A DNA stretch of 64,000 nucleotides from Paenibacillus sp. cl123 (GTDB lineage: Bacteria > Bacillota > Bacilli > Paenibacillales > NBRC-103111): positions 62,001-126,000 of the forward strand of contig NZ_FMYY01000016.1 in the NCBI RefSeq assembly GCF_900101595.1, written 5' to 3'. The notes below the pieces were generated by a model, which saw only the letters and a list, made by a program, of their open reading frames with translations, did not search any database and had not been told where the DNA came from. The translations under genes were made by a program, and so were the position numbers. Within the stretch, counting starts at the first letter, position 1. Every line of letters begins with the position of its first letter. This document shows, one piece after another, positions 23,286 through 32,108 of the stretch.

Positions 23286-24626
23286 CTAGAAACCGGTGCG
23301 GACGGTATCCTGGCCTTTATCGGAGATGGCCTCCCCGTTGGCCGCTCCGCCATTGCCGAAGACGGCATTGGCCTGACAGCGAGGCGAAGCGAGCTGCACG
23401 CCCGCTTCCGTGCAGCGGAACAGCGTATTGCCGGTGATGACGTTGTCGCGGCAATACGAGCCTTCTTTCTCTCCCTGCACCGCGAGACGGATGCCGGCCT
23501 TGGACCGCCGCACATCATTGCCGGTTACCGCGTTGGCATCGCCGTTCACCAGCGCGATGCCGGTCGGACAATCGATCAGCTGATTGCCCGTGATCTGATT
23601 GCCGCTCAAACGCTCCGTCGCCGACGCAGCATCGCCCTCCAGCAGAATACCGGTCTCGGCGACCCGGGCGATTCTGTTGCCCTCGATCACATTATCGATG
23701 CAATAGCCCTTCAGCACGATACCGTGCTTGCCGCTGGTCTCGCCTTTGGCCAGTCCTGTGGAGGACACCTGGTTCGCGCCGATCCGCAAGTAAGCGCAGG
23801 ACTTCAGCGGAGACGACACCGTCACCAGCGGGGCTTTGCACTGCTCGGACACATTGCCGGCAATGACCGAGTGGGAGCATCCGGCCGATACATAGATGCA
23901 GGAGTTTTCCAGCTGCATGAACCGGTTGTTCTGCATCAGATTGTGCTCGCCCCCCTCCATATAGATGCCGTAGCCGTGAGAGGTGTTGTCGATAGGAATA
24001 AAGCGATCGAAAGAGCAGTCCTCGATGGTTACCCGGCGGCTGTTTTTCACGCCGATCCCGTTAACGATCCAGTGAAAGGAGCAGTTCCTCACAAGCACCT
24101 GCTCGCAATCCTTCAGATCGATGCCCCGTTCGACAAGCTGGTTGTCGGCGGAGACGACCATTCCTTGCCCCTCGAAGGACAGCCGTTCAATGATCGCCTT
24201 TTTCACTTGATGTCCGAGCAGCAGCGGCATGCTGGCGCGGGTCGATTTGATCATCGTGGCTCCGAACCCGTCCCCAACCAGATGAACGTTGGACAACAGG
24301 ACCACGCTGGCATCAATCAGGTAAGTCCCGGCAGGCAAATAGACCGTACCGCCGAAGCGGCCTTGGCCCGCCGCGTGGATCGCGGCTTGAATGGCGGGCG
24401 CATCGTTCTCATAAGCAAACCCGTTGCCCTTGGCGCCATAATCCTTCACGTTCAGCCAGCCTGCAGCATTCCCGCTCCCGGGAGCCCCAGGAGGCAGGGC
24501 GGCGGCTGCCGCCAATTGCTGACCCCCGCCGCCAAGCATAAGCCCTGCTGCCGTCGTCCCCATAGCGGCGAGCAGCTTGCGGCGCGACCATGTCGCTTCG
24601 CTCCGCGTATCCGAATCCTTAGACAT
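23286..24626 (-). CDS. secreted right-handed parallel beta-helix protein (pectate-lyase fold)
   Basis: A 446-residue protein with a twin-arginine-type signal (WSRRKLLAAMGTTAAGLML, residues about 14-32) followed by an Ala/Gly/Pro linker. Next is LNVKDYGAKGNGFAYENDAPAIQAAI, the opening of pectate-lyase-3/phage-tailspike-like folds. The rest is a long series of parallel beta-helix turns (e.g. NCSFHWIVNGIGVKNSRRVTIEDCSF, IEGNRIARVAETGILLEGDA). Such proteins are glycan lyases, hydrolases or adhesins. No catalytic set could be confirmed here. The start at 24626 is set by GGAGGG 7 nt upstream. It is a single gene between spoVIF and the HssRS-like pair. Tat export means it folds before secretion. Confidence 0.85.
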   Translation of the reverse strand: MSKDSDTRSEATWSRRKLLAAMGTTAAGLMLGGGGQQLAAAAALPPGAPGSGNAAGWLNVKDYGAKGNGFAYENDAPAIQAAIHAAGQGRFGGTVYLPAGTYLIDASVVLLSNVHLVGDGFGATMIKSTRASMPLLLGHQVKKAIIERLSFEGQGMVVSADNQLVERGIDLKDCEQVLVRNCSFHWIVNGIGVKNSRRVTIEDCSFDRFIPIDNTSHGYGIYMEGGEHNLMQNNRFMQLENSCIYVSAGCSHSVIAGNVSEQCKAPLVTVSSPLKSCAYLRIGANQVSSTGLAKGETSGKHGIVLKGYCIDNVIEGNRIARVAETGILLEGDAASATERLSGNQITGNQLIDCPTGIALVNGDANAVTGNDVRRSKAGIRLAVQGEKEGSYCRDNVITGNTLFRCTEAGVQLASPRCQANAVFGNGGAANGEAISDKGQDTVRTGF

Positions 24627-24740
24627 TCCGATCCCTCCAGCCAGCATTCTAGTTCTCTATGAAAATTATAGCTTTGTATGCATCCATTTACAATTCATAG
24701 TTTTTCTTAGGTGAGAGGCTTGGCGTGTCCTGAAATGGGC

Positions 24741-24767
24741 AAAAAACCGGAAGCGCCGCCTCCGGTT
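24741..24767 (-). terminator. rho-independent terminator of spoVIF
   Basis: On the minus strand AACCGGA and TCCGGTT pair and are followed by TTTTTT. It lies about 95 nt after the spoVIF stop. Confidence 0.85.
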
Positions 24768-24859
24768 CCTGCACGGCTTCCGGAGCTATTCCGGAAACCG
24801 TAAACTCATGTATGCCGCATGCCTGCCGCCAGGGGCCGCACGCGCTCTTCCCATCAAAA

Positions 24860-25147
24860 TCAGCGAAACATCGACCACAGCTTAATCAGATGAAACGTGT
24901 TGTTAGGATCGATCCTCTGCGAGATGACAAAGCTCACCAGATGCTCGGCCTGCTGGTCTGTCACTTTCTCACCCAGCGCCTTGGTCAGCATGCCGACAAA
25001 TCTGCGAACTTTGGCTCTGTCCTGCAGATCGGCTTTCGTGACGCCGTGCAAAATCATCTTCACCCGTTCCTTCGTCTCCGGATGCTTCATCTTCTGCTTA
25101 ATGCGCTCGATCTGCACGGGATCAAAACCGTGTTTCAAATAGCCCAT
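24860..25147 (-). CDS. spoVIF: stage VI sporulation protein F
   Basis: The 95-residue helical protein (MGYLKHGFDPVQIERIKQKM ... HLIKLWSMFR) matches SpoVIF, a small mother-cell protein that controls assembly of the outer spore coat late in sporulation. Family proteins are of this length and share KHGFDP-like and LVSFVISQRIDPNNTFHLIKLWSMF segments. The ATG at 25147 is chosen because GGAGGGG lies 8 nt before it; a GTG two codons upstream is too close to the site. It is alone, with a terminator downstream. Late mother-cell (sigma-K) expression is expected from the family, but no promoter was identified. Confidence 0.85.
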   Translation of the reverse strand: MGYLKHGFDPVQIERIKQKMKHPETKERVKMILHGVTKADLQDRAKVRRFVGMLTKALGEKVTDQQAEHLVSFVISQRIDPNNTFHLIKLWSMFR

Positions 25148-25253
25148 GGGCACGCCCCTCCGTTTCTGTTCCGACTTTGACTTTATAGCCTAACCCTACA
25201 AAGTAAGTCTATGACGGTGGGCCTGTCCATGTGTACCGATTTTATTGAAAGGA

Positions 25254-25267
25254 CAGGGATAACCCTG
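25254..25267 (-). terminator. possible terminator after recG
   Basis: CAGGG and CCCTG pair around ATAA, 11 nt after the recG stop, and the minus-strand continuation is TCCTTTCAATAAAA. It is a weak stem. Confidence 0.35.
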
Positions 25268-25277
25268 CCCGGGCAGA

Positions 25278-27332
25278 TCAATCCAGCATATCGCTGTCGA
25301 ATATATGCTCGCGATGGAGGAAAGCCCGCAGCGGCAAATAGGCGGCTCCCGTCCAGAAGTCGGACAGCTTGACCAGCTCGGCCGCATCGTCGCGAGCCTG
25401 CTCCATCGTCTCGAAATCGACGACCATATCAGCCAGACGGAAGTCCGGAACGCCGCTTTGCTTCGTGCCGAAAAAATCGCCCGGCCCCCGCAGCTCCAAG
25501 TCGCGCCGGGCGATCTCGAAGCCGTCGTTCGTATCCGTCATCGCCTTCATCCGTTCTTTGCCAACCTCATTTTTCGGATCGGCGATCAGCACGCAATAAG
25601 ACTGATGCTCGCCCCGTCCGACACGCCCGCGCAGCTGATGCAGCTGCGACAGTCCGAACCGGTCCGCGTCGTAAACGATCATCAGCGTCGAATTCGGCAC
25701 ATCGACGCCAACCTCGATAACGGTTGTCGAGACGAGCACATGCACGCGCCCTTCACTGAACTCGCGCATGATCTCATCCTTCTCGGCTGAAGCCATGCGC
25801 CCGTGCAGCAGCCCGACCCGGTAAGCCGGAAACGCGAATTGCAGCTGGGCATGAATATCGATCGCATTCTGCACGTCCAGCTTCTCCGACTCCTCGATAA
25901 GCGGGCAGATCACATAAGCTTGTCTGCCTGCATCGACTTCACGGTTGATAAAGCCGAGCACCCGCTCCAGCATCGAATGCGGCACCGAATACGTCAGGAT
26001 CGGCTTGCGTCCCTTCGGCAGCTCGCGCAGCGTGGAGACGTCGAGATCCCCGAATGCCGTAATGGCCAGCGTCCGCGGAATCGGCGTCGCCGTCATTGAC
26101 AGCACGTCCGGGTTCATCCCTTTGCGCCGCAGTACGCTCCGCTGATTCACCCCGAAGCGGTGCTGCTCATCCGTCACAACCAATCCGAGCGACCGGAAGA
26201 AGACATCCTCCTGGATCAGCGCATGCGTCCCCACGACGATATCGACCATCCCCATCTGGATGGAGCCCAGCACATCCCGCCGCTGCCGGGCCGTCAGGCT
26301 ACCAGTCAGCAGCGCTACCTGAATGCCGTACGGCTCGAACAGCCGCTCCAGCGAGCGCTTATGCTGCTCGGCGAGTATCTCGGTCGGCACCATCAACGCT
26401 CCCTGATACCCGGCCTTGACGACGGCAAACAGCGATATCGCGGCCACAACCGTTTTCCCCGCACCCACATCCCCCTGCAGCAGCCGATTCATACAATACG
26501 GACGCTGCAGATCGTCCAGAATCTCGGCCGTTACCTTCTTCTGAGAATCCGTCAGCGTGAACGGCAGAGACCGGACGAAGGCGCGAACCGCCGGCAGATC
26601 GACCGGATGCGCCACCCCGTCGGCCCGCTTATGATTAAGCGCCCGGTAAGCCTGCATTTTGAGCTGGAACAGAAACAGCTCCTCATATACCATCCGCCGC
26701 CGCGCTCTCTGTCCCCGAGCGAGCTGGCCCGGCATATGCAGCAGGCTGACTGCCGTCTTGCGCGGCAGCAGATCGTACTTGCGCATCAGCTCGGCCGGCA
26801 GCACCTCGGGGATCAGCTCGGCGAACTGGGTCAGCGCCTGCTTGGTAATTTGCCGGAACCACTTCTGCGTGAGCCCCGCAGTCAGCGAATAGACCGGCTG
26901 CAGCGTCCCGGTCTGCGAGCTGCCCTGGCCGGGAAACTCAGCCTCCGTCACCGTCAGATGCATCCGCTTCTGATCCCACTTGCCGGTCAAAATAATTTCG
27001 GCCCCGTTCAGCAGCCTGTCCTTCATAAAATGCCTGTTGAACCACACGGTCGTCACAAACCATGTGTCCACCATCACCTTGCAAGTCATCCGGGACTTGG
27101 TACGGCCGTACATCTGTACTTGCGGCAGCCCGACAATTTTGGCCTGCACCGTAACCTTGTCCCCGTCCTTCACCTCGGTCAAATCACGCAGCGTGTAGTC
27201 TTCGTAACGGAAGGGATAATAGTCAAGAAGCTGCCCCACGCTTGAGATTCCAAGCGCGTGCAGCTCCTCCAGCTTTTTGCCCTTCACGCCGACAACCTGA
27301 TTGACCGGTAGGGTGTACAAATCTATCGACAT
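25278..27332 (-). CDS. recG: ATP-dependent DNA helicase RecG
   Basis: At 684 residues it is the normal RecG length. The N-terminal wedge domain (about 1-250, OB-fold PFRYEDYTLRDLTEVKDGD) precedes the helicase core. There, Walker A is RLLQGDVGAGKTVVAA (about 290), then DEQHRFGV (DEQH box), SMTATPIPRTLAI, and motifs V-VI LVSTTVIEVGVDVPN and QLRGRVGRGEHQSYC. RecG remodels stalled replication forks and branch-migrates Holliday junctions. ATG 27332 has AGGAG 9 nt upstream; TTG 27338 is too close. It is last in the ylo-type gene run, downstream of the DegV gene. Confidence 0.97.
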   Translation of the reverse strand: MSIDLYTLPVNQVVGVKGKKLEELHALGISSVGQLLDYYPFRYEDYTLRDLTEVKDGDKVTVQAKIVGLPQVQMYGRTKSRMTCKVMVDTWFVTTVWFNRHFMKDRLLNGAEIILTGKWDQKRMHLTVTEAEFPGQGSSQTGTLQPVYSLTAGLTQKWFRQITKQALTQFAELIPEVLPAELMRKYDLLPRKTAVSLLHMPGQLARGQRARRRMVYEELFLFQLKMQAYRALNHKRADGVAHPVDLPAVRAFVRSLPFTLTDSQKKVTAEILDDLQRPYCMNRLLQGDVGAGKTVVAAISLFAVVKAGYQGALMVPTEILAEQHKRSLERLFEPYGIQVALLTGSLTARQRRDVLGSIQMGMVDIVVGTHALIQEDVFFRSLGLVVTDEQHRFGVNQRSVLRRKGMNPDVLSMTATPIPRTLAITAFGDLDVSTLRELPKGRKPILTYSVPHSMLERVLGFINREVDAGRQAYVICPLIEESEKLDVQNAIDIHAQLQFAFPAYRVGLLHGRMASAEKDEIMREFSEGRVHVLVSTTVIEVGVDVPNSTLMIVYDADRFGLSQLHQLRGRVGRGEHQSYCVLIADPKNEVGKERMKAMTDTNDGFEIARRDLELRGPGDFFGTKQSGVPDFRLADMVVDFETMEQARDDAAELVKLSDFWTGAAYLPLRAFLHREHIFDSDMLD

Positions 27333-27399
27333 GGTCAATCACTCCTGGCGTTAGTGTTCCAAGCCTGCCCTTGCCCTTGCATGAGCATCCGGAACTTGA

Positions 27400-28254
27400 C
27401 TAAAATGCGGGATAAGCGAATACCGCGATCGTCCCGGGCCCCGTATGTGTCCCGATGACTGAGCCGATCCGGGTGTAGCCGATGCTCTTGACCTGCAGCA
27501 AGGGCTTAAGCTGCGTCTCCAGCTCCCGCACATCCTCTTGGTTGTTCGTATAAGCGAGAATCAGATGAACCGGACGATCGCCGAAATCCTTCAGCAGCAT
27601 CTCGCTGATCCGGCCGATCGCTTTTTTGGTGCCTCTTACTTTATCGACGGAATATACTTGGCCTTCATCATGAATGGATAATATCGGCTTGATATTCAGC
27701 AGAGAGCCGACCAGCGCCGCCGCTTTGCCGATCCGGCCGCCCCGCTGCAAATATTCCAGCGTATCGACCAGGAAATAAATCCGGGTGCCGGCACGCAGCT
27801 TCTCGATCAACTCGAGGATTTCTTCCTTGCTTTTGCCCGCCTTGGCTGCTTGGGCCGCAGCGACCGCAAGCAGCCCGAAGCCGTAGGACGCCGACTTGGA
27901 GTCGTAGACCGTCACATCGGCCTTATCCTCCAGCATGGACATTGCCAGCTGAGCCGATTGGTAAGTGCCGCTCATCGCCGAGGACAGATGCAGAGAAATG
28001 ATAGGACCGTCGCCGGCTTCCGCCAGCCTCTGATACACCTCAAGAAATTCAGCGGGCGAAGGCTGCGACGTTGTCGGCGAAACCTTGGAGCCTGCAAGCC
28101 GGCTATAGAAAACGTCCGGGCTAATGTCCACCGCATCGCGAAAAGCTTCGGTGCCGAATAATACTTGAAGCGGCACCATCTCGATCCCGAGCTCCTTCCG
28201 AAGCTCTGCGGGAATGTCCGAAGTACTGTCCGTTACGATGCGTACTTGGCTCAT
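27400..28254 (-). CDS. DegV-family fatty-acid-binding protein (FakB type)
   Basis: The 284-aa protein starts VRIVTDSTSDIP, the DegV signature. It keeps PLQVLFG, KVSPTTSQPSPAEFLEVY (Thr-Ser lipid-carboxylate site near 62), SLHLSSAMSGTYQSA and the C-terminal IGTHTGPGTIAVFAY with the conserved His. DegV/FakB proteins hold a free fatty acid for phosphorylation by FakA at the membrane surface. FakA is encoded directly upstream on the same strand (90 bp gap), which strengthens the assignment to the Fak system. The preferred acyl chain cannot be told. It is followed by recG. Confidence 0.92.
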   Translation of the reverse strand: MSQVRIVTDSTSDIPAELRKELGIEMVPLQVLFGTEAFRDAVDISPDVFYSRLAGSKVSPTTSQPSPAEFLEVYQRLAEAGDGPIISLHLSSAMSGTYQSAQLAMSMLEDKADVTVYDSKSASYGFGLLAVAAAQAAKAGKSKEEILELIEKLRAGTRIYFLVDTLEYLQRGGRIGKAAALVGSLLNIKPILSIHDEGQVYSVDKVRGTKKAIGRISEMLLKDFGDRPVHLILAYTNNQEDVRELETQLKPLLQVKSIGYTRIGSVIGTHTGPGTIAVFAYPAF

Positions 28255-28344
28255 AGGCCCCCTCCTGTTCGATTCATATTGATATAAAGCGCGGCATTCC
28301 CCCGGACGAGCCGCAAGACTGACAGCCTCACGTCCCGCCTGGCG

Positions 28345-30147
28345 CTACTCTGCCGAAATAATGTAATAGTAAAGCGGCTGTCCGCCGTCATGCACTTCCA
28401 CCTCGACATCCGGGTGGGCTTCCTGCACATAGCTCTCGAGCAGCCCGGTGACCTCTTCTTCAGCATCCGTGCCGGCGTATAAGGTCAAAATCTCCGCCCC
28501 GTCTGCAAGCAGACTGTCGATAAGCCTGCTGCACGAAGTGATCAGGTCGGGATCGGATGCTACGATCCTGCCGTTATGAATGCCGATATAATCGCCCTGC
28601 TTAATAGCTATGCCGTCCATCTGCGTGTCGCGGACCGCATACGTAACCTGTCCAGCCTGCACCTGTCCGATTGCCCGCCCCATGGCTGCCGTGTTATCCT
28701 CCGGAGTCTCCGTCTCCTGGAAGGCAATGACGGCCGCTATGCCTTGAGGAATCGACTTGCTTGGAATGACGATCAGCGATTTGTCCTCGATCAGCTGAGA
28801 CGCCTGCTGTGCGGCCATAATAATGTTCGAGTTGTTAGGCAGCACAAATACCGTTTGCGCTTCCACCTCCGATACCGCCTTAACGATATCCTCGGTGCTC
28901 GGGTTCATCGTCTGTCCGCCGTGCAGCACCTTGTCGACCCCGAGACTGGCAAATATGCCACTCAGCCCGTCGCCGACCGAAACAGCTACGAATCCGTAAG
29001 GCTTCAGCCCGCTACCGGCAGCCGCTTCAGGCTCCGAATCAGCCGAGGAAACAACCTCCTCCGCTTGAGCAGCACCGGTCTGGACGTCTGCATGGGACTC
29101 CGACTCCAGAATATGCGTATGCTGGTCCCGCATGTTCTCGATTTTGATCCGGCTGAGCTCTCCGTACTGCTGGGCATGAGTCATGACCGTTCCCGGATAT
29201 TCCGCATGGATATGCACCTTCACGATATCGTCGTCGGCAACGACAAGCAGAGAATCGCCGTAGGCGGACAGCTCGTCGCGGAATCGGCTCTCTTCGAACG
29301 TCTGGGAACCAGGCCGGGCTTTATCGAGCCGTACCATAAATTCGGTGCAATAACCGAATTCGATGTCCTCCGTCGCCATATGCGCCTGGGCGCTTCTCGG
29401 TTCAGCCCGCACGCCGGCGCCAACCGCCGGCTTCACGGCTTCCGCGAGGTCGTCCAGCGGCTGCACCGCTCCGAATGCCACATAAGGCATATCCGCAGGC
29501 TCCTCGATCTCCCGTTCCGATTCCAGCACCGCCAAAAAGCCTTCATAGATCAGCTGCAGGCCTTGTCCGCCTGAATCGACAACGCCGACCTGCTTGAGCA
29601 CCGGCAGCAGCTCAGGGGTATGATCGAGCGCCTCCTGCCCGCTGCGGACCAGCTCAGCCATGACGGCCGCAATGTCCGTCTGCCGCTTGGCTGCCGCTAC
29701 CGCATGCCTCGCCGCTTCCTTGGCTACAGTGAGGATCGTCCCTTCCACCGGCTTGACGACCGCCTTGTAAGCCATGTCCACGCCATTCTGGAACGCGGCC
29801 GCCACCGCTTGCGAGCTTGCCTTCTCTTGATCGGCCACCGCCTTGGAGAAGCCGCGGAACAGCTGCGACAGGATTACGCCCGAATTGCCCCGCGCGCCCA
29901 TCAGCAGCCCCTTGGCCAGCGTCTCGGCGGCCTTCCCCAGATGGGCGGTAGGCTTGCGCCGCAGCTCCTCGACGCCAGAGGTCAGCGTCAGATTCATATT
30001 CGTGCCTGTATCTCCATCCGGAACCGGAAAAACGTTAAGCGCATTGACCCGGTCGACATTCGTCCTGAGCCGGAGTGCTCCTTCCTCCACCATGCGGATA
30101 AAATCCGTTCCGTCTAATTCAATGAAGCGCTTACTCAAAAAGACCAT
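28345..30147 (-). CDS. fakA: fatty acid kinase catalytic subunit FakA (YloV)
   Basis: The 600-residue protein has an N-terminal DhaL/DAK2 kinase domain (1-210) with GTDFIRMVEEGALRL, the nucleotide/Mg site FPVPDGDTGTNMN (about 43-55) and GARGNSGVILSQLFRGF. A middle domain (about 245-345) and a C-terminal DegV-like domain (about 375-600) follow; the latter includes VLPNNSNIIMAAQQA. It phosphorylates FakB-bound fatty acids from ATP so that PlsX/PlsY can use them for phospholipid synthesis. The ATG has AGGAAGGGG just upstream. The gene lies between yloU and the DegV gene in the order seen in Bacillus. It is somewhat longer than typical (about 550) through a charged Ala/Glu linker near 350-380. 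Confidence 0.94.
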   Translation of the reverse strand: MVFLSKRFIELDGTDFIRMVEEGALRLRTNVDRVNALNVFPVPDGDTGTNMNLTLTSGVEELRRKPTAHLGKAAETLAKGLLMGARGNSGVILSQLFRGFSKAVADQEKASSQAVAAAFQNGVDMAYKAVVKPVEGTILTVAKEAARHAVAAAKRQTDIAAVMAELVRSGQEALDHTPELLPVLKQVGVVDSGGQGLQLIYEGFLAVLESEREIEEPADMPYVAFGAVQPLDDLAEAVKPAVGAGVRAEPRSAQAHMATEDIEFGYCTEFMVRLDKARPGSQTFEESRFRDELSAYGDSLLVVADDDIVKVHIHAEYPGTVMTHAQQYGELSRIKIENMRDQHTHILESESHADVQTGAAQAEEVVSSADSEPEAAAGSGLKPYGFVAVSVGDGLSGIFASLGVDKVLHGGQTMNPSTEDIVKAVSEVEAQTVFVLPNNSNIIMAAQQASQLIEDKSLIVIPSKSIPQGIAAVIAFQETETPEDNTAAMGRAIGQVQAGQVTYAVRDTQMDGIAIKQGDYIGIHNGRIVASDPDLITSCSRLIDSLLADGAEILTLYAGTDAEEEVTGLLESYVQEAHPDVEVEVHDGGQPLYYYIISAE

Positions 30148-30208
30148 TCCCCTTCCTGCTGATCCCTATCGCGCCGGCCATGCCGGTCACCGTGCTGCCT
30201 AAGTAGTC

Positions 30209-30571
30209 TTATTGTGCAATACGTACGCCTTGAACAAAGATGTTGACAACTTCCACGTTAAGTCCCGCTACCTCGCGCAGCATATATTTGACCTTGGTCT
30301 GCACATTATGTGCGACTACGGATATTTTCGTACCGTAGCTGACGACAATATAGAGATCGATAGCCAGAATGCCGCTATCGTCGCGGTGAACCTCGACGCC
30401 CCTGCTCAGGTTGTCCCTGCGCAGCAGCTCCGCAATCCCATCCTTAAACTGGTTGCGCGAAGCCATCCCGACCAGGCCGTAGCAATCCAGCGCGGCAGAG
30501 CCTGCCAGGACGGAGACCACGTCGTCGGTCACGTAAATTTTGCCGTATGGTGAAGCCAGTTCAATAGCCAT
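30209..30571 (-). CDS. yloU: Asp23/YloU-family alkaline-shock-type protein
   Basis: The 120-aa protein has the Asp23 layout: GKIYVTDDVVSVLAGSAALDCYG near the start, VVSYGTKISVVAHNVQTKVKYMLREVAGL in the middle and VEVVNIFVQGVRI at the end. Asp23-like proteins form membrane-associated assemblies in Firmicutes, and YloU is linked with the fakA-recG gene group. ATG 30571 with AAAGGAGAG 9 nt upstream is preferred to the longer frame. It leads the leftward run fakA-degV-recG and diverges from rpmB, whose promoter lies about 220 bp to the right. Its exact role is not known. Confidence 0.9.
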   Translation of the reverse strand: MAIELASPYGKIYVTDDVVSVLAGSAALDCYGLVGMASRNQFKDGIAELLRRDNLSRGVEVHRDDSGILAIDLYIVVSYGTKISVVAHNVQTKVKYMLREVAGLNVEVVNIFVQGVRIAQ

Positions 30572-30785
30572 CCGCAGAACTCTCCTTTTAATTGAAATAC
30601 GATGGGCTATATGCAAAAATCAGTCGTCTGCCAGGACGCTTGGACGGCTCGCCGGCCGCGCCATGCGATTCCGAGCGCAGAACAAGCCCGCCCTGCAGGC
30701 TGCAGCTTTGTTCCATTGTACTATAATCGCAACAAGAAATAAACAAACAAGCGGGGAAAAGCGGCAAGATTCCCCACCGCCCGCG

Positions 30786-30814
30786 TTGACGGCCCAATCG
30801 CTCTATGCTATGAT
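30786..30814 (+). promoter_or_regulatory. sigma-A promoter of rpmB
   Basis: TTGACG (30786-30791) and TATGAT (30809-30814) are exactly 17 nt apart and about 45 nt before the rpmB start codon. Confidence 0.8.
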
Positions 30815-30860
30815 GTTTAAGTATGTTTATGAGTGCGCATGTTGTAAGGAGGTGTAATCG

Positions 30861-31049
30861 ATGTCCCGTAAATGTTTTATCACAGGTAAAAGTCCTAGCA
30901 CCGGTAACCATGTTTCCCATGCTAACAACAAAGCGAAACGCACCTGGGGAGTCAACGTCCAGAAGGTCCGTATTCTGGTGGACGGCAAGCCTAAGCGTGT
31001 TTGGGTAAGCACCAAAGCTTTGAAATCCGGTAAAGTTACCCGTGTGTAA
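30861..31049 (+). CDS. rpmB: 50S ribosomal protein L28
   Basis: The 62-residue basic protein begins [20 protein letters not shown] and is the complete L28 length. L28 binds 23S rRNA late in 50S assembly. Only one cysteine (Cys5) is present; the CxxC pairs of the zinc-binding L28 form are missing, so this is the zinc-free paralogue type. AAGGAGG lies 8 nt before the ATG. It is the only plus-strand gene in the housekeeping block and has its own promoter and terminator, the usual position in Bacillus between spoVM and yloU. Confidence 0.98.
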   Translation: MSRKCFITGKSPSTGNHVSHANNKAKRTWGVNVQKVRILVDGKPKRVWVSTKALKSGKVTRV

Positions 31050-31065
31050 CTTCCTGCCTGCAGAC

Positions 31066-31094
31066 AAAAAGCACCTGTTCCAGGTGCTTTTTTT
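31066..31094. terminator. bidirectional terminator between rpmB and spoVM
   Basis: AAAAAGCACCTG and CAGGTGCTTTTTTT pair through a short loop, with A-tracts and T-tracts on both sides. It can stop rpmB from the left and spoVM from the right. Confidence 0.93.
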
Positions 31095-31247
31095 GTTGGC
31101 CTCCGGCCCTCCGGGGCGTGGAAGGGAAGGCGGGCTGGAAGTGTTGAGCGCCGCAGGGCTTTTGGCCCAATCTTCTTAGGATGACATGTGGAAGATGCTT
31201 TAGACCGCTTCTGGTTCCCGGCTCCCCGCTCGTGTTGTGCCGGACCT

Positions 31248-31328
31248 CTAGTTTTTGCTGAATGTGTTCAGTACGGCCTTCACGAATCCACCTAAAAACT
31301 TCGGAAGCTTGATTGTGTAAAATTTCAT
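31248..31328 (-). CDS. spoVM: stage V sporulation protein M (26-aa amphipathic peptide)
   Basis: A complete 26-residue gene, beginning MKFYTIKLPKFLGGFVKAVL and ending TFSKN. It is a clear SpoVM: an amphipathic helix that recognises the convex forespore membrane, anchors SpoIVA and inhibits FtsH in the mother cell. Pro9 and the basic/hydrophobic pattern are kept. GGAAGGAGGG lies 6-7 nt before the ATG. It sits in the expected place between rpe and rpmB. Mother-cell sigma-E expression is known for the Bacillus gene; no clear sigma-E promoter was identified here. Confidence 0.95.
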   Translation of the reverse strand: MKFYTIKLPKFLGGFVKAVLNTFSKN

Positions 31329-31847
31329 TGCGCACCCTCCTTCCAAGCTTTGCTTGCAAAGCCACTTCGCCAGCAGGTCCATCCGGGCTTCGCTTCGTCA
31401 ACTCTTTCCTCCGCTGTGCTCTGTCTCTAGCAGGGCCGGATGGCGGAGTCCTTCCCTTCCGCTCCGCAGCCGCCTTGCCGCCTGTACGGGCACTGCCCGC
31501 ACCATCGTCTCCTCAGAAGTATATTCCGCCTGCGGCCAAAACGTGACTTGAATCCTCTGCCGGCCGCCAGTTTTTGAGAGACGTCCGGCTTTCCGGCGTC
31601 CGGGCTCGTTTGTCTTCCCCCGCGGTACACACGGTACAACACGCTACACACAAGGATAAACGCCTCGCGGCGCCTTTGGAAACCGTGTGTTGGCCGGGAA
31701 ATTGAAACAATCTCCGGAGCTTATACTTTCTGAAATTGCAAAAAAGGCTACAAAAGCCTTTAACTTTTGTAACCATGTTATGCCGCCTTACGGCCGTTTA
31801 TGCTCTTTTTTGTCCTAGCCGGCTGATCCGAATGAACACCCGGGCCT
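31329..31847. other. 520-bp region between spoVM and the 83-aa gene, without thiN
   Basis: In Bacillus this place holds thiN (thiamine pyrophosphokinase), which is absent. Here there is a terminator (31739-31760) and no convincing gene. A 34-35 codon frame on the minus strand (31398-31505) has GAGGAG close to its start, but its Arg/Gly-rich product is not recognisable. The region must contain the spoVM promoter. Confidence 0.5.
31739..31760 (-). terminator. terminator of the rpe-end operon
   Basis: On the minus strand AAGGCT and AGCCTT pair and are followed by TTTTTT. It ends the long leftward housekeeping transcript after the 83-aa membrane gene. Confidence 0.8.
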
Positions 31848-32099
31848 CTATGCTTCCGGCAGAGGCAGCTGAGTGAACTGGTAGACGGCGTAGAAAAAGG
31901 TGTATATAAAATAGAAGACAATCGACGTACACACAAATCCGATACGCATGCCGCGGGAATCGTTGCGGGTGAAAAACTGATAGCCGATATACAGCGCCCC
32001 CAGCGAGAACACATATTTCAACATGTCATTCCAGATGGAGAACACGAAAATCAGGCCGCCGCATAACATGCCGAATAAAATAACTTTCCATACACGCAT
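31848..32099 (-). CDS. small membrane protein, 83 aa
   Basis: A hydrophobic protein with three predicted helices (about 4-22, 28-46 and 53-75) and short loops (MRVWKVILFGMLCGGLIFVF... FFTRNDSRGMRIGF). No family was recognised. It begins 9 nt past the rpe stop and therefore shares its transcript and possibly its translation; GGGGAAGGAAG lies about 14 nt upstream, a little far. It occupies part of the space held by thiN in Bacillus but is not related to it. A terminator follows 90 nt after its stop. Confidence 0.7.
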   Translation of the reverse strand: MRVWKVILFGMLCGGLIFVFSIWNDMLKYVFSLGALYIGYQFFTRNDSRGMRIGFVCTSIVFYFIYTFFYAVYQFTQLPLPEA

Positions 32100-32108
32100 C
32101 TGCTCGAA

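Noticed and set aside
31398..31505. 35-codon minus-strand frame between spoVM and the 83-aa gene
   Set aside because: GAGGAG is too close to the ATG and the product is not recognisable; recorded only as a remark in that gap.
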